Shown: positions 15,681 through 26,698, counted from the stretch's first letter. The stretch is 33,266 bases of DNA from Pseudolactococcus chungangensis CAU 28 = DSM 22330 (GCF_002441885.1 NZ_JXJT01000020.1:8045-41310), one strand, 5' to 3'. Made by a program: numbers and translations. The notes: a model not told the origin generated them from the letters alone.

Positions 15681-16270
15681 AATTATTAAAAGAATGGGGT
15701 CCATTTGCCCTTTTTATCATCGTCATGCTCTTATTACGTGTCTATGTGTGGCAGCCGGTCATTGTGGAGGGTCACTCAATGGACCCGACTTTAGCTGACA
15801 AGGAGCGTCTGGTGATTATTAGAACGGCAAGTATCAAGCGTCAGGATATCGTCGTTGCTAAGGAACTGAATAAGGAGACTAACGAGACTAAAAATATCGT
15901 GAAACGTGTGATTGGTTTGCCTGGTGATACAATTAGCTTTAAAAATGATGTCCTTATGGTCAATGATAAAGTTGTGAAAGAGCCTTATCTAGCCGACTAT
16001 CAAAAAGCTTTCGCCTCAGACCACCTGCAAAAAACTTATCAGGGCAATGCTTTTTTCCAAAGCTTAGCTCAGAATGCCAAGACTTTTACACTATCAGCCG
16101 CAAGTCAGACAGAATTTTCAGTTAAAGTTCCTGAGGGACAATACTTCCTAATGGGTGACAACCGATTAGTTTCACAAGATTCCCGTCAAGTTGGTACTTT
16201 CAAAAAAAGCGATATTGTTGGCGAGGCGAAACTTCGTATCTGGCCGTTGAAAAAAATTGGTCTGCTTTAA
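15677..16270 (+). CDS. lepB: Signal peptidase I
   Basis: This 197-residue type I signal peptidase removes signal peptides from secreted proteins at the outer face of the membrane. One N-terminal membrane anchor (about residues 9-24) is followed by the catalytic Ser in EGHSMDPTL (S34) and the Lys general base in KRVIGLPGD (K76). Box [13 protein letters not shown] is also present. The start overlaps the rnhC stop by four bases, so the two genes are translationally coupled. Size and motifs are normal for short Gram-positive SipS/LepB enzymes. Confidence 0.95.
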   Translation: MKLLKEWGPFALFIIVMLLLRVYVWQPVIVEGHSMDPTLADKERLVIIRTASIKRQDIVVAKELNKETNETKNIVKRVIGLPGDTISFKNDVLMVNDKVVKEPYLADYQKAFASDHLQKTYQGNAFFQSLAQNAKTFTLSAASQTEFSVKVPEGQYFLMGDNRLVSQDSRQVGTFKKSDIVGEAKLRIWPLKKIGLL

Positions 16271-16296
16271 TAAAAGTATCCTAATTCTAAACATAT

Positions 16297-16344
16297 AAAA
16301 ACATCTGATAGACCAGTTTAGTCACGGGATTCAGATGTTTTTTT
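16297..16344. terminator. Bidirectional terminator between lepB and hisE
   Basis: AAAAACATCTGA and TCAGATGTTTTTTT form a strong stem with A/T runs on both sides. It can end lepB transcription on the plus strand and the his operon on the minus strand. Confidence 0.85.
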
Positions 16345-16349
16345 GCTAT

Positions 16350-16664
16350 CTAATAGGTCTCAATCTCAGGTCGATCATGGACATTGGACTGCTTGCCATT
16401 CCGTTCGTCTAAAACTGCCTGAACGTCAGCAGGTGTCACGCCAGTTTCTGCTAACATGACAGCGATATGGTAGAAAATATCTGCTGTTTCATTGGCAATT
16501 TCTGCTTTGTCCGCATTTTTCGCCGCAATGACGACTTCTGTCGCTTCTTCGCCTACTTTTTTAAGAATTTTATCCAAGCCTTTGTCAAAAAGATAATTGG
16601 TATAAGAACCTGCTTTAGGCTCTTTTTGACGTGCCACAGCTTGCTTGTATAATTCATCAATCAT
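16350..16664 (-). CDS. hisE: Phosphoribosyl-ATP pyrophosphatase
   Basis: This 104-residue enzyme carries out the second histidine step, hydrolysing phosphoribosyl-ATP to phosphoribosyl-AMP and pyrophosphate. It is an all-alpha MazG-like fold with the metal-binding acidic motif in [16 protein letters not shown] and the [14 protein letters not shown] helix. HisI and HisE are separate proteins here, although many bacteria fuse them. The hisI stop and hisE start overlap by four bases, which keeps them coupled. It is the last gene of the operon, followed by the terminator at 16297-16344. Confidence 0.96.
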   Translation of the reverse strand: MIDELYKQAVARQKEPKAGSYTNYLFDKGLDKILKKVGEEATEVVIAAKNADKAEIANETADIFYHIAVMLAETGVTPADVQAVLDERNGKQSNVHDRPEIETY

Positions 16665-17011
16665 GCTTTATCTCCCTCTACTTCTAAAATGTCATTAAAG
16701 AAACAAGACTTAGCACCAGTATGACAGGCTGGGCCAATCTGTTCGACCTCAATCAACAGCGTATCCAAATCACAGTCTGCTGTGATTTTTTTGACGTGTT
16801 GATAATGACCAGATGTCTCGCCCTTGTGCCACAGTTCTTGACGGGAACGGGACCAATACCAAGTTTCACGCGTTTTCAAGGTCAGCTTGTAGCTTTCCTC
16901 GTTCATATACGCCAACATGAGCACCTGCCCGTTTGCCACATCCGTGACAATCACAGGCAGTATACCATCAGGACTTTTCTTGAAATCTAATTCAAAAGTA
17001 TCTGTTTTCAT
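16661..17011 (-). CDS. hisI: Phosphoribosyl-AMP cyclohydrolase
   Basis: This 116-residue enzyme opens the adenine ring of PR-AMP (third step). Signature residues are present: [13 protein letters not shown], the metal-binding ADCDLDTLL, and the zinc-type [11 protein letters not shown] cysteines and histidine. It is the HisI half only and is coupled by ATGA overlaps to hisF upstream and hisE downstream. Length is normal for a stand-alone cyclohydrolase. Confidence 0.97.
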   Translation of the reverse strand: MKTDTFELDFKKSPDGILPVIVTDVANGQVLMLAYMNEESYKLTLKTRETWYWSRSRQELWHKGETSGHYQHVKKITADCDLDTLLIEVEQIGPACHTGAKSCFFNDILEVEGDKA

Positions 17012-17769
17012 GATAAGCGCACCTCGATTTGATTTTCTTTCATTTTGACTTTCACATCGTGAATGTCGATTTCACCGTAGTGAAAGACACTGGCAGCCAA
17101 AGCCGCTGTGACTGGCGTTTTTTCAAAGACTTCGACAATATCGTCAGCCGTCCCTGCACCACCACTGGCAATCACTGGTACATTGACCACAGTGGCAATG
17201 GCTTGATTGAGCGCCAAATCATAGCCAGACTTGGTGCCGTCCTTATCCATAGAGGTCAAGAGAATCTCGCCTGCGCCCAAGGCAACTGCCTTTTTCGCCC
17301 ATTCAATGGCATCCAGTCCAGTGTCCTTACGACCACCATTGACATAGACATGAAAACTACCGTCGTCCTGTCTTTTAGCGTCAATGGCGACCACGATACA
17401 TTGGTTGCCAAACTTCTCGGCACCCTGCCGAATCAAATCGGGATTAGCGACCGCACTCGAATTAATACCGACCTTATCGGCGCCTGCCTTGAGCATCTTG
17501 TGCATATCCTCAACCGAGCGAATGCCACCACCGACTGTAAACGGAATAAAAACCTGATCCGCCACCTTGCGCACAACATCAACCATGGTATCACGCGCCT
17601 CATGCGTCGCCGTAATATCCAGAAAAACCAGCTCGTCACAGCCCTGTTCATAGTAAATCTTCGCCGTCTCAGCGGGATCGCCAACATCCGTCAGATTGAC
17701 GAAATTGACCCCCTTAACCACGCGCCCATCCTTAACATCCAAGCACGGTATGATGCGTTTTGCTAACAT
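17008..17769 (-). CDS. hisF: Imidazole glycerol phosphate synthase, cyclase subunit
   Basis: This 253-residue TIM barrel uses ammonia delivered from HisH to turn PRFAR into imidazole glycerol phosphate and AICAR. The catalytic D11 lies in [15 protein letters not shown], and the second Asp lies in VVAIDAKR near residue 130. The phosphate-binding glycines in FTVGGGIRS and IASGGAGT are both visible. It starts one base after hisA and its stop overlaps hisI. No anomalies are seen. Confidence 0.98.
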   Translation of the reverse strand: MLAKRIIPCLDVKDGRVVKGVNFVNLTDVGDPAETAKIYYEQGCDELVFLDITATHEARDTMVDVVRKVADQVFIPFTVGGGIRSVEDMHKMLKAGADKVGINSSAVANPDLIRQGAEKFGNQCIVVAIDAKRQDDGSFHVYVNGGRKDTGLDAIEWAKKAVALGAGEILLTSMDKDGTKSGYDLALNQAIATVVNVPVIASGGAGTADDIVEVFEKTPVTAALAASVFHYGEIDIHDVKVKMKENQIEVRLS

Positions 17770-17770
17770 A

Positions 17771-18484
17771 TCAGAACTCCCTCAACTCATCTAGACTCAC
17801 ATTACCATTATAGTAAGCCTTGCCGACAATGGTGCCAGCAACGCCGATTTCAGCTAATTTTGTCAGGTCGGAAAGCTGAGCAATCCCACCACTTGCAATG
17901 ACCGTAGCACTTGTAAGCGCAGCCTGCAACTTCTCGTAATGCTCAAAGTTCGGACCAGTCAAGGTACCATCACGGTCAACATCGGTATAGACAAACAGTC
18001 TAACCCCGATTTTTTCCATTTCAAGCGCCAGGCTAATAAAATCAAGATCAGATGTTTCTAGCCAGCCTTCTGTTGCGACCAAGCCATTTTTAGCATCAAT
18101 CCCAACAACAATCTTATCCGCTCCGAATTGGTCAAGTGCAGCTTTCACAAAATCAGGACTTTTAACCGCCATACTCCCGATGATGACACGATCAACACCT
18201 TTTGCCAAGTAGTCAGAAATCTGCTCTAAGGTTCTAATTCCGCCCCCGACTTCAATTTTTAACCCTGTTTTGGCGACAATTTCTTCGATAATCGGTGCCG
18301 AAGTTGCCCGACCATCTAGCGCACCGTCTAAATCAACAACGTGCAGATAAGTGATGCCTGCTACCGCAAAAATTTCAGCTTGCGCCAATGGACTAGCATT
18401 GACTACTGTTTCTTGGGCGAAATCACCTTTAAATAATCGCACAGCACGACCATTCTTAATATCAATTGCTGGTAGAATCTGCAT
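17771..18484 (-). CDS. hisA: ProFAR isomerase
   Basis: This TIM-barrel isomerase of the fourth step (ProFAR to PRFAR) is 237 residues from the chosen start. I choose ATG 18484 because AAGGAGG lies six bases upstream; the frame itself opens two codons earlier at a TTG. D8 in LPAIDIKNG and the Asp in [10 protein letters not shown] are the expected catalytic acids. The phosphate loops IEVGGGIRT and IASGGIAQ are present. It overlaps the 3' end of hisH by about 23 bases. Confidence 0.97.
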   Translation of the reverse strand: MQILPAIDIKNGRAVRLFKGDFAQETVVNASPLAQAEIFAVAGITYLHVVDLDGALDGRATSAPIIEEIVAKTGLKIEVGGGIRTLEQISDYLAKGVDRVIIGSMAVKSPDFVKAALDQFGADKIVVGIDAKNGLVATEGWLETSDLDFISLALEMEKIGVRLFVYTDVDRDGTLTGPNFEHYEKLQAALTSATVIASGGIAQLSDLTKLAEIGVAGTIVGKAYYNGNVSLDELREF

Positions 18485-19088
18485 AGACAACCTCCTTAAA
18501 TTCTTCTAAGATACCAAGTCCAACGTCTCCTGATTTTTCAGGGTGAAATTGCGCCCCGTAGACATTGCCCCGTGAAATCATAGCGGGGACTTTAATACCA
18601 TAATCAGCCGTTACATCCAAAAATTCCGTCGGTACATCAGTGAAGTAGGAATGGACGAAATAGACATATTTATCCTGAAGTTCTGGTGTCAAAGCCGTGT
18701 TTTGGTGGACGTCCAGCGCATTCCAGCCCATGTGTGGGACGGGGAAATTTGCCTTAGTCGGAATTTCCCGACAGGTGCCCGGAATCAAGCCGAGGCCCCT
18801 GGTCATCCCGTGTTCTTCTGATGCCTCCAGCAAAAGTTGCATCCCCAGACAAATGCCCAGGAGTGGTGTACCACTTGCGACAGTTGACTTGATCACACCC
18901 ACCAAATCACGTTTTTCAAGCTCTGCCATAGCCGTTGGAAAAGCACCGACACCCGGTAAGATTAACCCATCCGCTGATCGGATGGTAGCTTGGTCTGCCG
19001 TCAACACAGCATCAACACCGATTTTATTTAAAGCACGTAAGACATTTGCTGTATTACCTGCATCATAATCAATCACTGCAATCGTCAT
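18462..19088 (-). CDS. hisH: Imidazole glycerol phosphate synthase, glutaminase subunit
   Basis: This 208-residue class I glutamine amidotransferase subunit supplies ammonia to HisF. The nucleophile is C80 in [11 protein letters not shown], and the His-Glu pair lies in AQFHPEKSG near residue 183. The oxyanion-hole region LILPGVGAF is intact. It begins one base after the hisB stop, with GGAG upstream, and overlaps the hisA start. Confidence 0.97.
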   Translation of the reverse strand: MTIAVIDYDAGNTANVLRALNKIGVDAVLTADQATIRSADGLILPGVGAFPTAMAELEKRDLVGVIKSTVASGTPLLGICLGMQLLLEASEEHGMTRGLGLIPGTCREIPTKANFPVPHMGWNALDVHQNTALTPELQDKYVYFVHSYFTDVPTEFLDVTADYGIKVPAMISRGNVYGAQFHPEKSGDVGLGILEEFKEVVYADSTSN

Positions 19089-19089
19089 C

Positions 19090-19674
19090 TTACAGTACTC
19101 CCTTAGTCGAATTCACGCCATGAATCTCTGGATTCAAAGTCACCGCTTCACGTAAAGCACGCCCGGTTGCCTTAAAAAGAGATTCTGATTTATGATGATT
19201 ATTTTTACCATGTAAAATTTTCAGGTGCAAGTTCATTTGCACATTGAAGGCCAAGGCTTGGAAAAATTCTTCGACCAATTCAGTATCGAAATTCCCCAAA
19301 GTCGGGTTTGTGAACTCAGCATCAAAAACGAGATATGAGCGACCTGACAAATCAAGGCTTGCCATGCCTAATGTCTCATCCATCGGCACAAAAGAGGTGC
19401 CGTAGCGGTTGATACCCGCCTTATCGCCTAATGCCTCACGTAGCGCAACCCCAAGGGCAATACCGACATCTTCAACCGTATGGTGACTATCCACGTGCAA
19501 ATCACCATTAGCCTTAACGACTAAGCTCATACGACCGTGACTTGCGAAAAGGGTTAACATATGGTCGAAGAAACCAACGCCAGTTTGAATATCAACAGGC
19601 GTTTGGGCATCTAAATTAACCGCTAATGTAATCTGTGTTTCTGCTGTGTTGCGTGTGATTTCTGCTTGTCTCAT
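19090..19674 (-). CDS. hisB: Imidazoleglycerol-phosphate dehydratase
   Basis: This 194-residue manganese enzyme dehydrates IGP to imidazole acetol phosphate. The duplicated metal motifs are visible: [18 protein letters not shown] and [17 protein letters not shown], plus [13 protein letters not shown]. It is the monofunctional form, without the N-terminal HAD phosphatase domain of enterobacterial HisB, so histidinol phosphatase must come from another gene. The start overlaps the stop of the SerB-like gene (ATGA), which ties expression of that phosphatase to hisB. Confidence 0.97.
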   Translation of the reverse strand: MRQAEITRNTAETQITLAVNLDAQTPVDIQTGVGFFDHMLTLFASHGRMSLVVKANGDLHVDSHHTVEDVGIALGVALREALGDKAGINRYGTSFVPMDETLGMASLDLSGRSYLVFDAEFTNPTLGNFDTELVEEFFQALAFNVQMNLHLKILHGKNNHHKSESLFKATGRALREAVTLNPEIHGVNSTKGVL

Positions 19675-20324
19675 AATTCACCTTTCACTTCTTTAATGAT
19701 ATCTAGGACTAACGCTAAATTAGGCGTGTTGATTTGATAAGGTGCTTGTTCACGGACGACTGGCTTAGCATTGAAAGCAATTCCAATGCCACTCGCCAAA
19801 ATCATTGGGAGATCGTTGGCACCGTCACCCATAGCGACCGTCTGTGATAACTCAAGACCTACTTCGGCTGCCCATTTTTTTAGGCTAGCTAACTTCACTT
19901 CTTTTGTGACAATGTCACCCGTCGTTTTACCGGTGAGCTGTCCGTCTACAATTTCTAGGTGATTCGCACGGACATAATCAAGCCCAAGTTCACGGGCTAA
20001 ATCATCAACTGTTTCGTGAAAACCACCCGACACCACGCCAACCTTCCAGCCATTGGCCTGCAAGGCCTCAACTAAGTCACGCGCCCCTTCAGTAAAATGA
20101 ATTTGCTTGCGCACCTCAGCAAAAACGGTCTCAGGTAGTCCTTCGAGTAGTGCCACCCGCGCCTCTAGCGCTTCAGCGAAATCTAATTCCCCGTTCATTG
20201 CGCGGCTGGTGATGTCTGCAATTTCAGCACCGCTCCCCACAATCTCACCTAGTAAATCTATCCCTTCTTCCTGAATTAGTGTACTGTCCACATCCATGAT
20301 TAGAAGTCCTTTAGCTTTTGTCAT
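19671..20324 (-). CDS. serB: SerB-like HAD phosphatase within the his operon
   Basis: This 217-residue HAD-family phosphatase has the full SerB pattern: D11 and D13 in [13 protein letters not shown]99 in VVSGGFHET, a motif III Lys near residue 144, and D167/D171 in [10 protein letters not shown]. The family dephosphorylates L-phosphoserine. Its place directly before hisB (four-base overlap), with no other phosphatase in the operon, makes histidinol phosphate an attractive alternative substrate. The sequence alone does not distinguish the two. GGAG precedes the ATG. Confidence 0.88.
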   Translation of the reverse strand: MTKAKGLLIMDVDSTLIQEEGIDLLGEIVGSGAEIADITSRAMNGELDFAEALEARVALLEGLPETVFAEVRKQIHFTEGARDLVEALQANGWKVGVVSGGFHETVDDLARELGLDYVRANHLEIVDGQLTGKTTGDIVTKEVKLASLKKWAAEVGLELSQTVAMGDGANDLPMILASGIGIAFNAKPVVREQAPYQINTPNLALVLDIIKEVKGEL

Positions 20325-20338
20325 CTCATCTCCAGTTT

Positions 20339-22021
20339 CTATTTTAATTTAAATCTTTTTGGTGCTTTTAGTTTAACTATGATTAAGCCAAGACTGACAT
20401 AAACCACAATGATAATTGAAATGGTCAAAACGTACGTTGTTGTTTCATCAAAGCGATTGGCTAATTGATAATTCTGAATACAGAAATAATAAAATATCCC
20501 ATTAATAACGGTAAAAATTGGATTTTTCATACCACCTTCTCTATCAAAAGGTTGCAAAATATAATAGAGAAATAATTCATGAAATGAAAACAAAAGATTT
20601 ACAGCAACCCCATAAAAAACAATCAGGCCATAAAAGCTCAAAGGTATCGCTTTACCGAATAAAAGTATCCCTAGAAATACATTAATAAAGAGTGCGACAA
20701 CGATGGGTGTATTGAGTATAAAAGATTGTTTCAAACGCCCAATGAAACTCTGCAAAATGGTTTGCTCAGTTCGATAAAAAGGATAATTCAACATCGCTTG
20801 GTCACACTTCGTATAGTAAATGGCAACAACCTCTTTCGATATACTCGCCAAATACATGATGAAAAAGATACTAGGTAGAATGTTACCTACCTGATTAAAC
20901 GTCAAATAGTTTGTTTTTCCAAATCGAATAACTAAATAGGCATAAACACCCAGTATAATCAAGAAAGCAAGTCCCAAGCCCCCTAAACGGTAGAACAATT
21001 TTTTCTTGAAAATCTTCCGATAACGCTTAAAAAGTAAACGATTCAGGAGTTGAATACCAGAAAATTTATCAAATAATTCTTGCTCATCAGTCACTTCAAT
21101 TTTTTGACTTGATTTCTGTGCAGCTTTCAAGCCTGTATTTGATTGATTTGATCTTGCCTCCGTCACTATTTGCTCATGATATGCGAGATTTCTAAAAATA
21201 CTTTGGATAAACCTTTGTGATAATTTCTTTTTCTGACTTAGTAAAAAACTAACACTAGCTAATATCAAGATAATCCAAGCTGAAAGAGCTGTCCACTCTA
21301 ACGTATGAACTAATGTCAGATAGAAGAGACCAAATACCCCTCCCCCAAAAACGACGAGATTATAACTATATTTGAAAATCTTTTTTTGATAGCTATCCAA
21401 AATGTCTACCCACCAATTTTTAGATACTAAAAATAAAGCAAAATTTAACGTCAATAAGCGAAAACTAGACGGTAAGACGATAGCAACAAAAGACTGGTGA
21501 TAGATTAATCCTAAAATACCCAAGGGAAAAATATAGGCGAGTAAACTCATCACAAGATTTATCCGATTTAGCTTTTTTAAGGTATCTCCATAGGAAAGTC
21601 GAAACATCTTAGCAAATGCAATTCCTCTAAATAAACTACCACTTGAAGCCTTTACAAAACTCAACTGCTCAAAAATACAAAAAAGGAGAAATATTGTTAA
21701 TGTCCAATGAAAAATCTCAGGATAATCTATTCTAAAAGTATCCCACAACACACTTTCCTTTTGTAAAGAAAGATTTTTAACCCCAAAAGCCACCAGCCAA
21801 GCTATGAAAACCAAAAAACTTTTTCTAAGTACCGTTAGTGGCAAACTCAACCATTTAAAAACCACTAAAATAACAGTCTTTAAATCTCTCATACCATAAA
21901 ACTTTGGCGAGATGGATTTACCAATTAAAGGTATGCGACGTAACCAAAACCACAAGCCATTCAGAAATTCGGTCATTTGAATTTGCAAGTAGTTTTTATA
22001 AAAATTAAGATAAGGCATCAT
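20339..22021 (-). CDS. ABC transporter membrane subunit in the his operon
   Basis: This is a large polytopic membrane protein (about 560 residues) with roughly ten to twelve hydrophobic segments, a soluble segment near residues 285-320, and basic loops. There is no extracytoplasmic domain or ATPase. It is paired with the ATPase gene whose end it overlaps, so it is the permease of an ABC exporter-type system, perhaps ABC-2-like. The exact family is not recognised. The frame opens with a GTG at 22036, but ATG 22021 is better placed behind GTGAGG. The substrate is unknown. Position between hisD and serB means it is made when the T-box senses histidine starvation. Confidence 0.72.
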   Translation of the reverse strand: MMPYLNFYKNYLQIQMTEFLNGLWFWLRRIPLIGKSISPKFYGMRDLKTVILVVFKWLSLPLTVLRKSFLVFIAWLVAFGVKNLSLQKESVLWDTFRIDYPEIFHWTLTIFLLFCIFEQLSFVKASSGSLFRGIAFAKMFRLSYGDTLKKLNRINLVMSLLAYIFPLGILGLIYHQSFVAIVLPSSFRLLTLNFALFLVSKNWWVDILDSYQKKIFKYSYNLVVFGGGVFGLFYLTLVHTLEWTALSAWIILILASVSFLLSQKKKLSQRFIQSIFRNLAYHEQIVTEARSNQSNTGLKAAQKSSQKIEVTDEQELFDKFSGIQLLNRLLFKRYRKIFKKKLFYRLGGLGLAFLIILGVYAYLVIRFGKTNYLTFNQVGNILPSIFFIMYLASISKEVVAIYYTKCDQAMLNYPFYRTEQTILQSFIGRLKQSFILNTPIVVALFINVFLGILLFGKAIPLSFYGLIVFYGVAVNLLFSFHELFLYYILQPFDREGGMKNPIFTVINGIFYYFCIQNYQLANRFDETTTYVLTISIIIVVYVSLGLIIVKLKAPKRFKLK

Positions 22022-22730
22022 TGTCATGTTCCTCACTCAAAATCGTCACAATCTCCTTTTCAAAATCTTGAGACTGAAGTTTATCATTCCCTAACACCTC
22101 TAATTTTTGGTCATGCAATAAAACAATTTCATCACATAACTCCTTGGCAAGTTCCAAAATATGCGTGGAGAAAATGACAATCGCTCGTGATTTCAACTCG
22201 CGAATCCGCTCCTTGACCTCGTAAGCCGCAACCGGGTCAAAGCTAGTCAATGGCTCATCTAATAAATAAATCGGTGCGTTTGTCACCTCAGTTACTAACA
22301 TTTGTACCTTATTTTTCATCCCGTGAGAATAATCCCGAAGGAGCTTATTTTGGTCACTGACTTTGATACCATATCTCGTCAAATTATCACTAGCCGAAAG
22401 GGTTGTCGTCAAACGTTCCCGATTTAAATCCATAACAAATCGAACAAATTCTAACCCCGTCATAAAATCAGGTAAATGCGTCGTCGTTGTGACAAATCCA
22501 ATCTCAGTGTTCTCATAATTTGTCATTTTCTGCCCCTCATCATCGATGATAGCAATACTGCCACTATCCACTGATAAATTCCGAGCAATACAATTAAACA
22601 AAGTCGTTTTCCCTGACCCATTTCGACCAAGCAAACCATAAATTTTACCCGTCTCAAATTTAAAAGTCACGTCATTAAAAAGTTGTTTATCATCAAATGC
22701 CTTATCGATATTTTCTAAAACAAGTTGCAT
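22005..22730 (-). CDS. ABC transporter ATPase in the his operon
   Basis: This 241-residue nucleotide-binding subunit has Walker A GRNGSGKTT, a signature written YSHGMKNK (divergent from LSGGQ), Walker B IYLLDEPL, the D-loop and the switch His in IFSTHILEL. The form resembles ATPases of ABC-2-type exporters and not importers, and no solute-binding protein gene is near. It begins 36 bases after the hisD stop and overlaps the membrane-subunit gene. Likely an exporter or membrane-stress system. A histidine-related role is inference from the operon only. Confidence 0.88.
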   Translation of the reverse strand: MQLVLENIDKAFDDKQLFNDVTFKFETGKIYGLLGRNGSGKTTLFNCIARNLSVDSGSIAIIDDEGQKMTNYENTEIGFVTTTTHLPDFMTGLEFVRFVMDLNRERLTTTLSASDNLTRYGIKVSDQNKLLRDYSHGMKNKVQMLVTEVTNAPIYLLDEPLTSFDPVAAYEVKERIRELKSRAIVIFSTHILELAKELCDEIVLLHDQKLEVLGNDKLQSQDFEKEIVTILSEEHDNDALS

Positions 22731-22766
22731 CTTCCCCCCTAACTCTACTGAGCCTATTTTTTACTA

Positions 22767-24062
22767 TCACTTATCAATTTCCCCACGAATCTCAATCGCA
22801 CGCGCATGTGCCTGCAACCCCTCAGAGTAAGCCAAAGTCGTGATATCTTTTGTTGCTGCCACAACAGCATCTTGGCTGTAATAAGTAAACTGACTTCTCT
22901 TGACAAAATCATAAACGCCTAGTGCACTGTAAAAACGTGCCGTGCCAGACGTTGGTAGCACGTGATTTGTTCCCGCATAGTAGTCGCCAATCGGCTCACT
23001 TGTGAAATGCCCCAAGAAGATACTCCCCGCGTGCTTAATCTTAGGCAAATAAGTCATAGCATCATCCAAAGCGATTTCCAAATGTTCAGGCGCCACCTCA
23101 TTCATCAAATCAAACATCTCATCAACCGAATTAGCAATAATCGTTCGACCGTTGTTTTCAATAGATGCCCGTGCAATAGTTTCACGTGGTAAAGTTTGTA
23201 GTTGTTTTTCTAATTCAAGATCAACCGCATCAGCCAACTCGATTGAATCAGTCACTAGCACCGCTCGCGCCAACTTGTCATGCTCAGCTTGCGACAACAA
23301 ATCTGCCGCAACATAAGCCGCATTAGCAGAGCTGTCCGCAATCACACCGATTTCAGACGGCCCTGCAATCATATCAATACCAACTTGACCAAAGACTTGT
23401 TTTTTCGCCGTTGCCACAAAGACATTGCCCGGTCCTGTGATTTTATCCACCTTAGGGATTGACTCAGTACCATAGGCTAAAGCTGCGATGGCTTGTGCGC
23501 CACCGACTTGAAAAATCTTCGTCACACCCGCTAATTGTGCTGCGACCAAAATGGCTGGATTAAACTGAGTTTGCGGTGGTGTCACCATATAAATCTCTGG
23601 CACGCCCGCAATTTTCGCTGGCAGAACATTCATCAGCACACTTGACGGATAAGCTGCCGTTCCGCCTGGTACGTAGACACCAACTTTCTCAATTGGTAAA
23701 ACAAGCTGCCCTCGAATGACACCTGATGCCTGCGCATCGACAAATCCAGTCTCGACTTGATGTTTGTGATAAGACTGGATATTTTCTTTCGCATTTTGCA
23801 AAGCTAATAAAACATCTGGGTCAATGGCATCAAAAGCCTGTTGGATTGTTTCACGTGAAACTTCAAACTCTGAAATCGCCACCCCATCAAATTCTTCCGA
23901 GTACGCCCGCAATGCCGTATCCCCATTATTACGAACATTCGCAATAATAGTTGCGACAATCTCATCAAAATTATCTTGAGATTTAGCATAAGCCGCATAT
24001 TCTGCGTCCAAAATCTTAGAAATTTCCTTAGCACTTCCTGTCAAACGTTTCATTTTAACCAT
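22767..24062 (-). CDS. hisD: Histidinol dehydrogenase
   Basis: This 431-residue zinc enzyme oxidises histidinol to histidine in the last two steps. Characteristic stretches are [15 protein letters not shown], the NAD/substrate region [14 protein letters not shown] and [12 protein letters not shown], and the zinc-region LSQAEHD. The C-terminal [13 protein letters not shown] is also typical. Length is normal. The start ATG 24062 follows GAGG and overlaps the hisG stop by eight bases. Confidence 0.98.
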   Translation of the reverse strand: MVKMKRLTGSAKEISKILDAEYAAYAKSQDNFDEIVATIIANVRNNGDTALRAYSEEFDGVAISEFEVSRETIQQAFDAIDPDVLLALQNAKENIQSYHKHQVETGFVDAQASGVIRGQLVLPIEKVGVYVPGGTAAYPSSVLMNVLPAKIAGVPEIYMVTPPQTQFNPAILVAAQLAGVTKIFQVGGAQAIAALAYGTESIPKVDKITGPGNVFVATAKKQVFGQVGIDMIAGPSEIGVIADSSANAAYVAADLLSQAEHDKLARAVLVTDSIELADAVDLELEKQLQTLPRETIARASIENNGRTIIANSVDEMFDLMNEVAPEHLEIALDDAMTYLPKIKHAGSIFLGHFTSEPIGDYYAGTNHVLPTSGTARFYSALGVYDFVKRSQFTYYSQDAVVAATKDITTLAYSEGLQAHARAIEIRGEIDK

Positions 24063-24696
24063 TAAAAGCTACCTCTTCATTTCCGACAACCGCCTGCAAG
24101 CGGTCAATCAATGTCATAATTTCCGAATTTTTCTTGATACTCGCGCTATTAGCAATCAAACGCGACGACACGCGCACAATATCCTCAAAGACGACCAAAC
24201 CATTTGCAACTAACGTGTTACCTGTTTCAACAATATCGACAATGGCATCCGTCAAGCCGATAACCGGTGCAATCTCTACAGAGCCTTGAATGGATACTAT
24301 CTCTACATCTTCATCCTTGCTATTAAAGAAATCAGTGGCAATCTTAGGATACTTGGTCGCAATCTTCTTACGCTTGTGATCTGTCGGATCATAGCTTGGA
24401 ATACTCGCCACCGCAAATTTGCAAAGCCCGATATTCAAGTCCAACATCTCCAAATAATTTCCAGGATGCTCATAGAGAACATCCGAACCAACAACACCTA
24501 AATCAGCAATCCCATGCTCGACATAAGTCGCCACATCAGGCGCCTTGACCAATAAAAATCGCAAATCCTGTTGTTCATCAATGAAAATCAGATTCCGCCC
24601 CTTATCCGCCATAAACCGCATATCAAAGCCAGCTTGCTCTAAAATTTTGACCGTGTCCTTTTCAATCCGCCCTTTCGTCAATGCTATCGTAATCAT
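24055..24696 (-). CDS. hisG: ATP phosphoribosyltransferase, short form
   Basis: This 213-residue catalytic subunit condenses ATP and PRPP in the first, feedback-regulated step. It is the short form (HisG-S) that lacks the C-terminal regulatory domain and needs HisZ. The PRPP-binding loop [13 protein letters not shown] is clear. Its start overlaps the hisZ stop (ATGA), behind GGAGGTGACGC, consistent with matched synthesis of the two subunits of the complex. Confidence 0.97.
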   Translation of the reverse strand: MITIALTKGRIEKDTVKILEQAGFDMRFMADKGRNLIFIDEQQDLRFLLVKAPDVATYVEHGIADLGVVGSDVLYEHPGNYLEMLDLNIGLCKFAVASIPSYDPTDHKRKKIATKYPKIATDFFNSKDEDVEIVSIQGSVEIAPVIGLTDAIVDIVETGNTLVANGLVVFEDIVRVSSRLIANSASIKKNSEIMTLIDRLQAVVGNEEVAFNG

Positions 24697-25652
24697 GCGT
24701 CACCTCCATCAAATACAATATCTTGACGTATTTCTTCATAAACCGCATCAACATCTAGCGCCCAGCCCACGGCACTGACAGCCCCCGCATCAAAACGCTC
24801 AAATAATTTATCATAGCGGCCACCACTCAGAAAAGCATAAGGCACCTTATCACTAAAGACCCGAAACATCACGCCAGTATAATAATCTTTTTTAGCTAGC
24901 ATCCCGAGGTCAACTGTAGATAGTGCAAAATCATGACTCAAATTTTCAATTTCTGCTAAACCAGCTAAAATCTCAGGATTTGTCACTAATTTCTTAGCCT
25001 CAGCCAGTACTTTATCAGCCGGTCCAAACAAGCGTGGTAATTGTCTCAAAAAAGCATCGAACTCACTCGGGTTCTGCTTAACAAACTCCGTCAACCCAGT
25101 GATTGACTTGTGCTTAATCCGACTTGCTAATCGCTCAGCTTGCGCCGTATCAAATGCTGCAAAAATCGTATGCAAAATCCCTGCATGACTCAGTTCAATC
25201 CGATAATCCTTCACCCCTGCCAAATGCAAACTCGACTTGGCCAAGTCCAAAGCCTCCGTAATCGCAACAGCCGCATCGAAACCAATGATTTCAATCCCAG
25301 CCTGCATCCGTTCATTCTGCAAGCCCTTTAGCTCATCATGATTTCTAAAGACCTTCCCACTATAAGAAAATTTAATCGGCAAAGTTACCTTAGTCGTCGC
25401 CACCACACGCGCAATCGACTGCGTCACATCAGGCCGAATCACAAGCAAATCACCATGCTTATCAAACAAATGATAGTTATGATTATCTAGCTCATCCTCA
25501 AAAACCCCAGCGTACTCAATCATCGGTGTATCAATCCGATTAAACCCACTCGCCATCAGAAAATTCGACACCTTGGTTTCAATCTGATAAACACTGTGCG
25601 CCCGCTTGAACAGCTTATCATGCATGCCCGGCGCTAATTGCTTATTTTTCAT
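24693..25652 (-). CDS. hisZ: ATP phosphoribosyltransferase regulatory subunit
   Basis: This 319-residue class II aminoacyl-tRNA-synthetase-like protein forms the regulatory part of the HisG-HisZ complex and carries histidine feedback control. The HisRS-like motif 2 region ([16 protein letters not shown]) and motif 3 region ([16 protein letters not shown]) are visible. There is no anticodon-binding domain, so it is HisZ and not HisS. It overlaps hisC upstream and hisG downstream by four bases each. Confidence 0.95.
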   Translation of the reverse strand: MKNKQLAPGMHDKLFKRAHSVYQIETKVSNFLMASGFNRIDTPMIEYAGVFEDELDNHNYHLFDKHGDLLVIRPDVTQSIARVVATTKVTLPIKFSYSGKVFRNHDELKGLQNERMQAGIEIIGFDAAVAITEALDLAKSSLHLAGVKDYRIELSHAGILHTIFAAFDTAQAERLASRIKHKSITGLTEFVKQNPSEFDAFLRQLPRLFGPADKVLAEAKKLVTNPEILAGLAEIENLSHDFALSTVDLGMLAKKDYYTGVMFRVFSDKVPYAFLSGGRYDKLFERFDAGAVSAVGWALDVDAVYEEIRQDIVFDGGDA

Positions 25653-26698
25653 TCAAACAAATCTCCTATCACTTGTATCACCTTACTCATTTCATCCTGC
25701 GTCCCGATTGAAATTCTCAGGTAATCCGACAACCGCGCCTTATCGCCAAAATAGCGCACATAAATCTTCTTGGCTTGCAAAAACTCAAAGACTTCTCTTG
25801 CGGAAATGCTAGCAGGCTTAGTCAAAACGAAGTTAGTTTTAGACGGGAGCACCTCAAAGCCCAGCGCTCGTAATTCAGCAGAAAACCAATCTCGTGTCAC
25901 TGAAATTTCAGCATTGACCTGTGCATAGTAAGCTGAATCTACAACTGCCGCAGTCGCTAATGCCTCAGCGATCAAATCAACCGAATAAGGATTATAGGAA
26001 TTTTTCACCGCATTAATCACCGAAATCAATTTCGGTGAGCCGATTCCATAACCGACCCGCAAACCAGCCAAAGCCGCATCTTTAGAGAAAGTCCGAGTGA
26101 TAAAAATATTGTCATATTGTTCTAGCAAAGGCAAGGCAGATTCACCACCAAAAGCAATATAAGCCTCATCAATGATCACCACCACATCTTGATTTGCCGC
26201 AACAATCGCCTCAACCTCAGACAAGTCTTTGAAAATACCCGTTGGTGCATTCGGATTAGCAATCACAATCCCACCATTAACGCTATTAACATAGTCAGTT
26301 GTCACAATCTCAAATTCATCTGAAAGTGGCACCTCCTCGAAAGGTATTCGAAATAAATCCGCCCAAACCTTGTAAAAACCATAAGTCGTATCAGGAAAAA
26401 GAATCGGATCAGTCGAATTGAAAAAACTCAAGAAAGCCAAAGCTAAAATATCATCTGAGCCATTTCCTACAATAATTTGATCTTGATGAACAGCCAAATT
26501 ATCTGCTAAAACACCACGTAAATCATTATTTTCCAAGGATGAATACTTCCTTAGCTCTCTGCCATCAAAATCTGCCAAAGCTTTTAAAACACCTGAACTC
26601 GGTGGAAACGCATTCTCATTGGTATTGATTTTAATCATCTTTTTATCTTGCGGCTGTGCTCCAGCCACGTACGGTTTTATTTGACGCAAACCCTTCAT
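25649..26698 (-). CDS. hisC: Histidinol-phosphate aminotransferase
   Basis: This 349-residue class I/II PLP aminotransferase converts imidazole acetol phosphate to histidinol phosphate. K206 in [15 protein letters not shown] holds the cofactor, D177/Y180 (IIDEAY) contact it, and NPNAPTG is the substrate/cofactor loop. AAGGAG lies six bases before the ATG. It is the first gene after the T-box leader, and a 170-base structured segment separates it from the leader terminator. Confidence 0.97.
   Translation of the reverse strand: MKGLRQIKPYVAGAQPQDKKMIKINTNENAFPPSSGVLKALADFDGRELRKYSSLENNDLRGVLADNLAVHQDQIIVGNGSDDILALAFLSFFNSTDPILFPDTTYGFYKVWADLFRIPFEEVPLSDEFEIVTTDYVNSVNGGIVIANPNAPTGIFKDLSEVEAIVAANQDVVVIIDEAYIAFGGESALPLLEQYDNIFITRTFSKDAALAGLRVGYGIGSPKLISVINAVKNSYNPYSVDLIAEALATAAVVDSAYYAQVNAEISVTRDWFSAELRALGFEVLPSKTNFVLTKPASISAREVFEFLQAKKIYVRYFGDKARLSDYLRISIGTQDEMSKVIQVIGDLFE

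Noticed and set aside
17029-17766. A 245-codon open frame on the plus strand opposite hisF.
   Set aside because: hisF is certain on the minus strand. The plus translation has no family pattern, no ribosome binding site and a Cys/His/Arg-biased composition typical of antisense frames.
20339-22730. The ABC pair considered as a histidine importer.
   Set aside because: No solute-binding protein is encoded, and the ATPase and large membrane protein look exporter-like.
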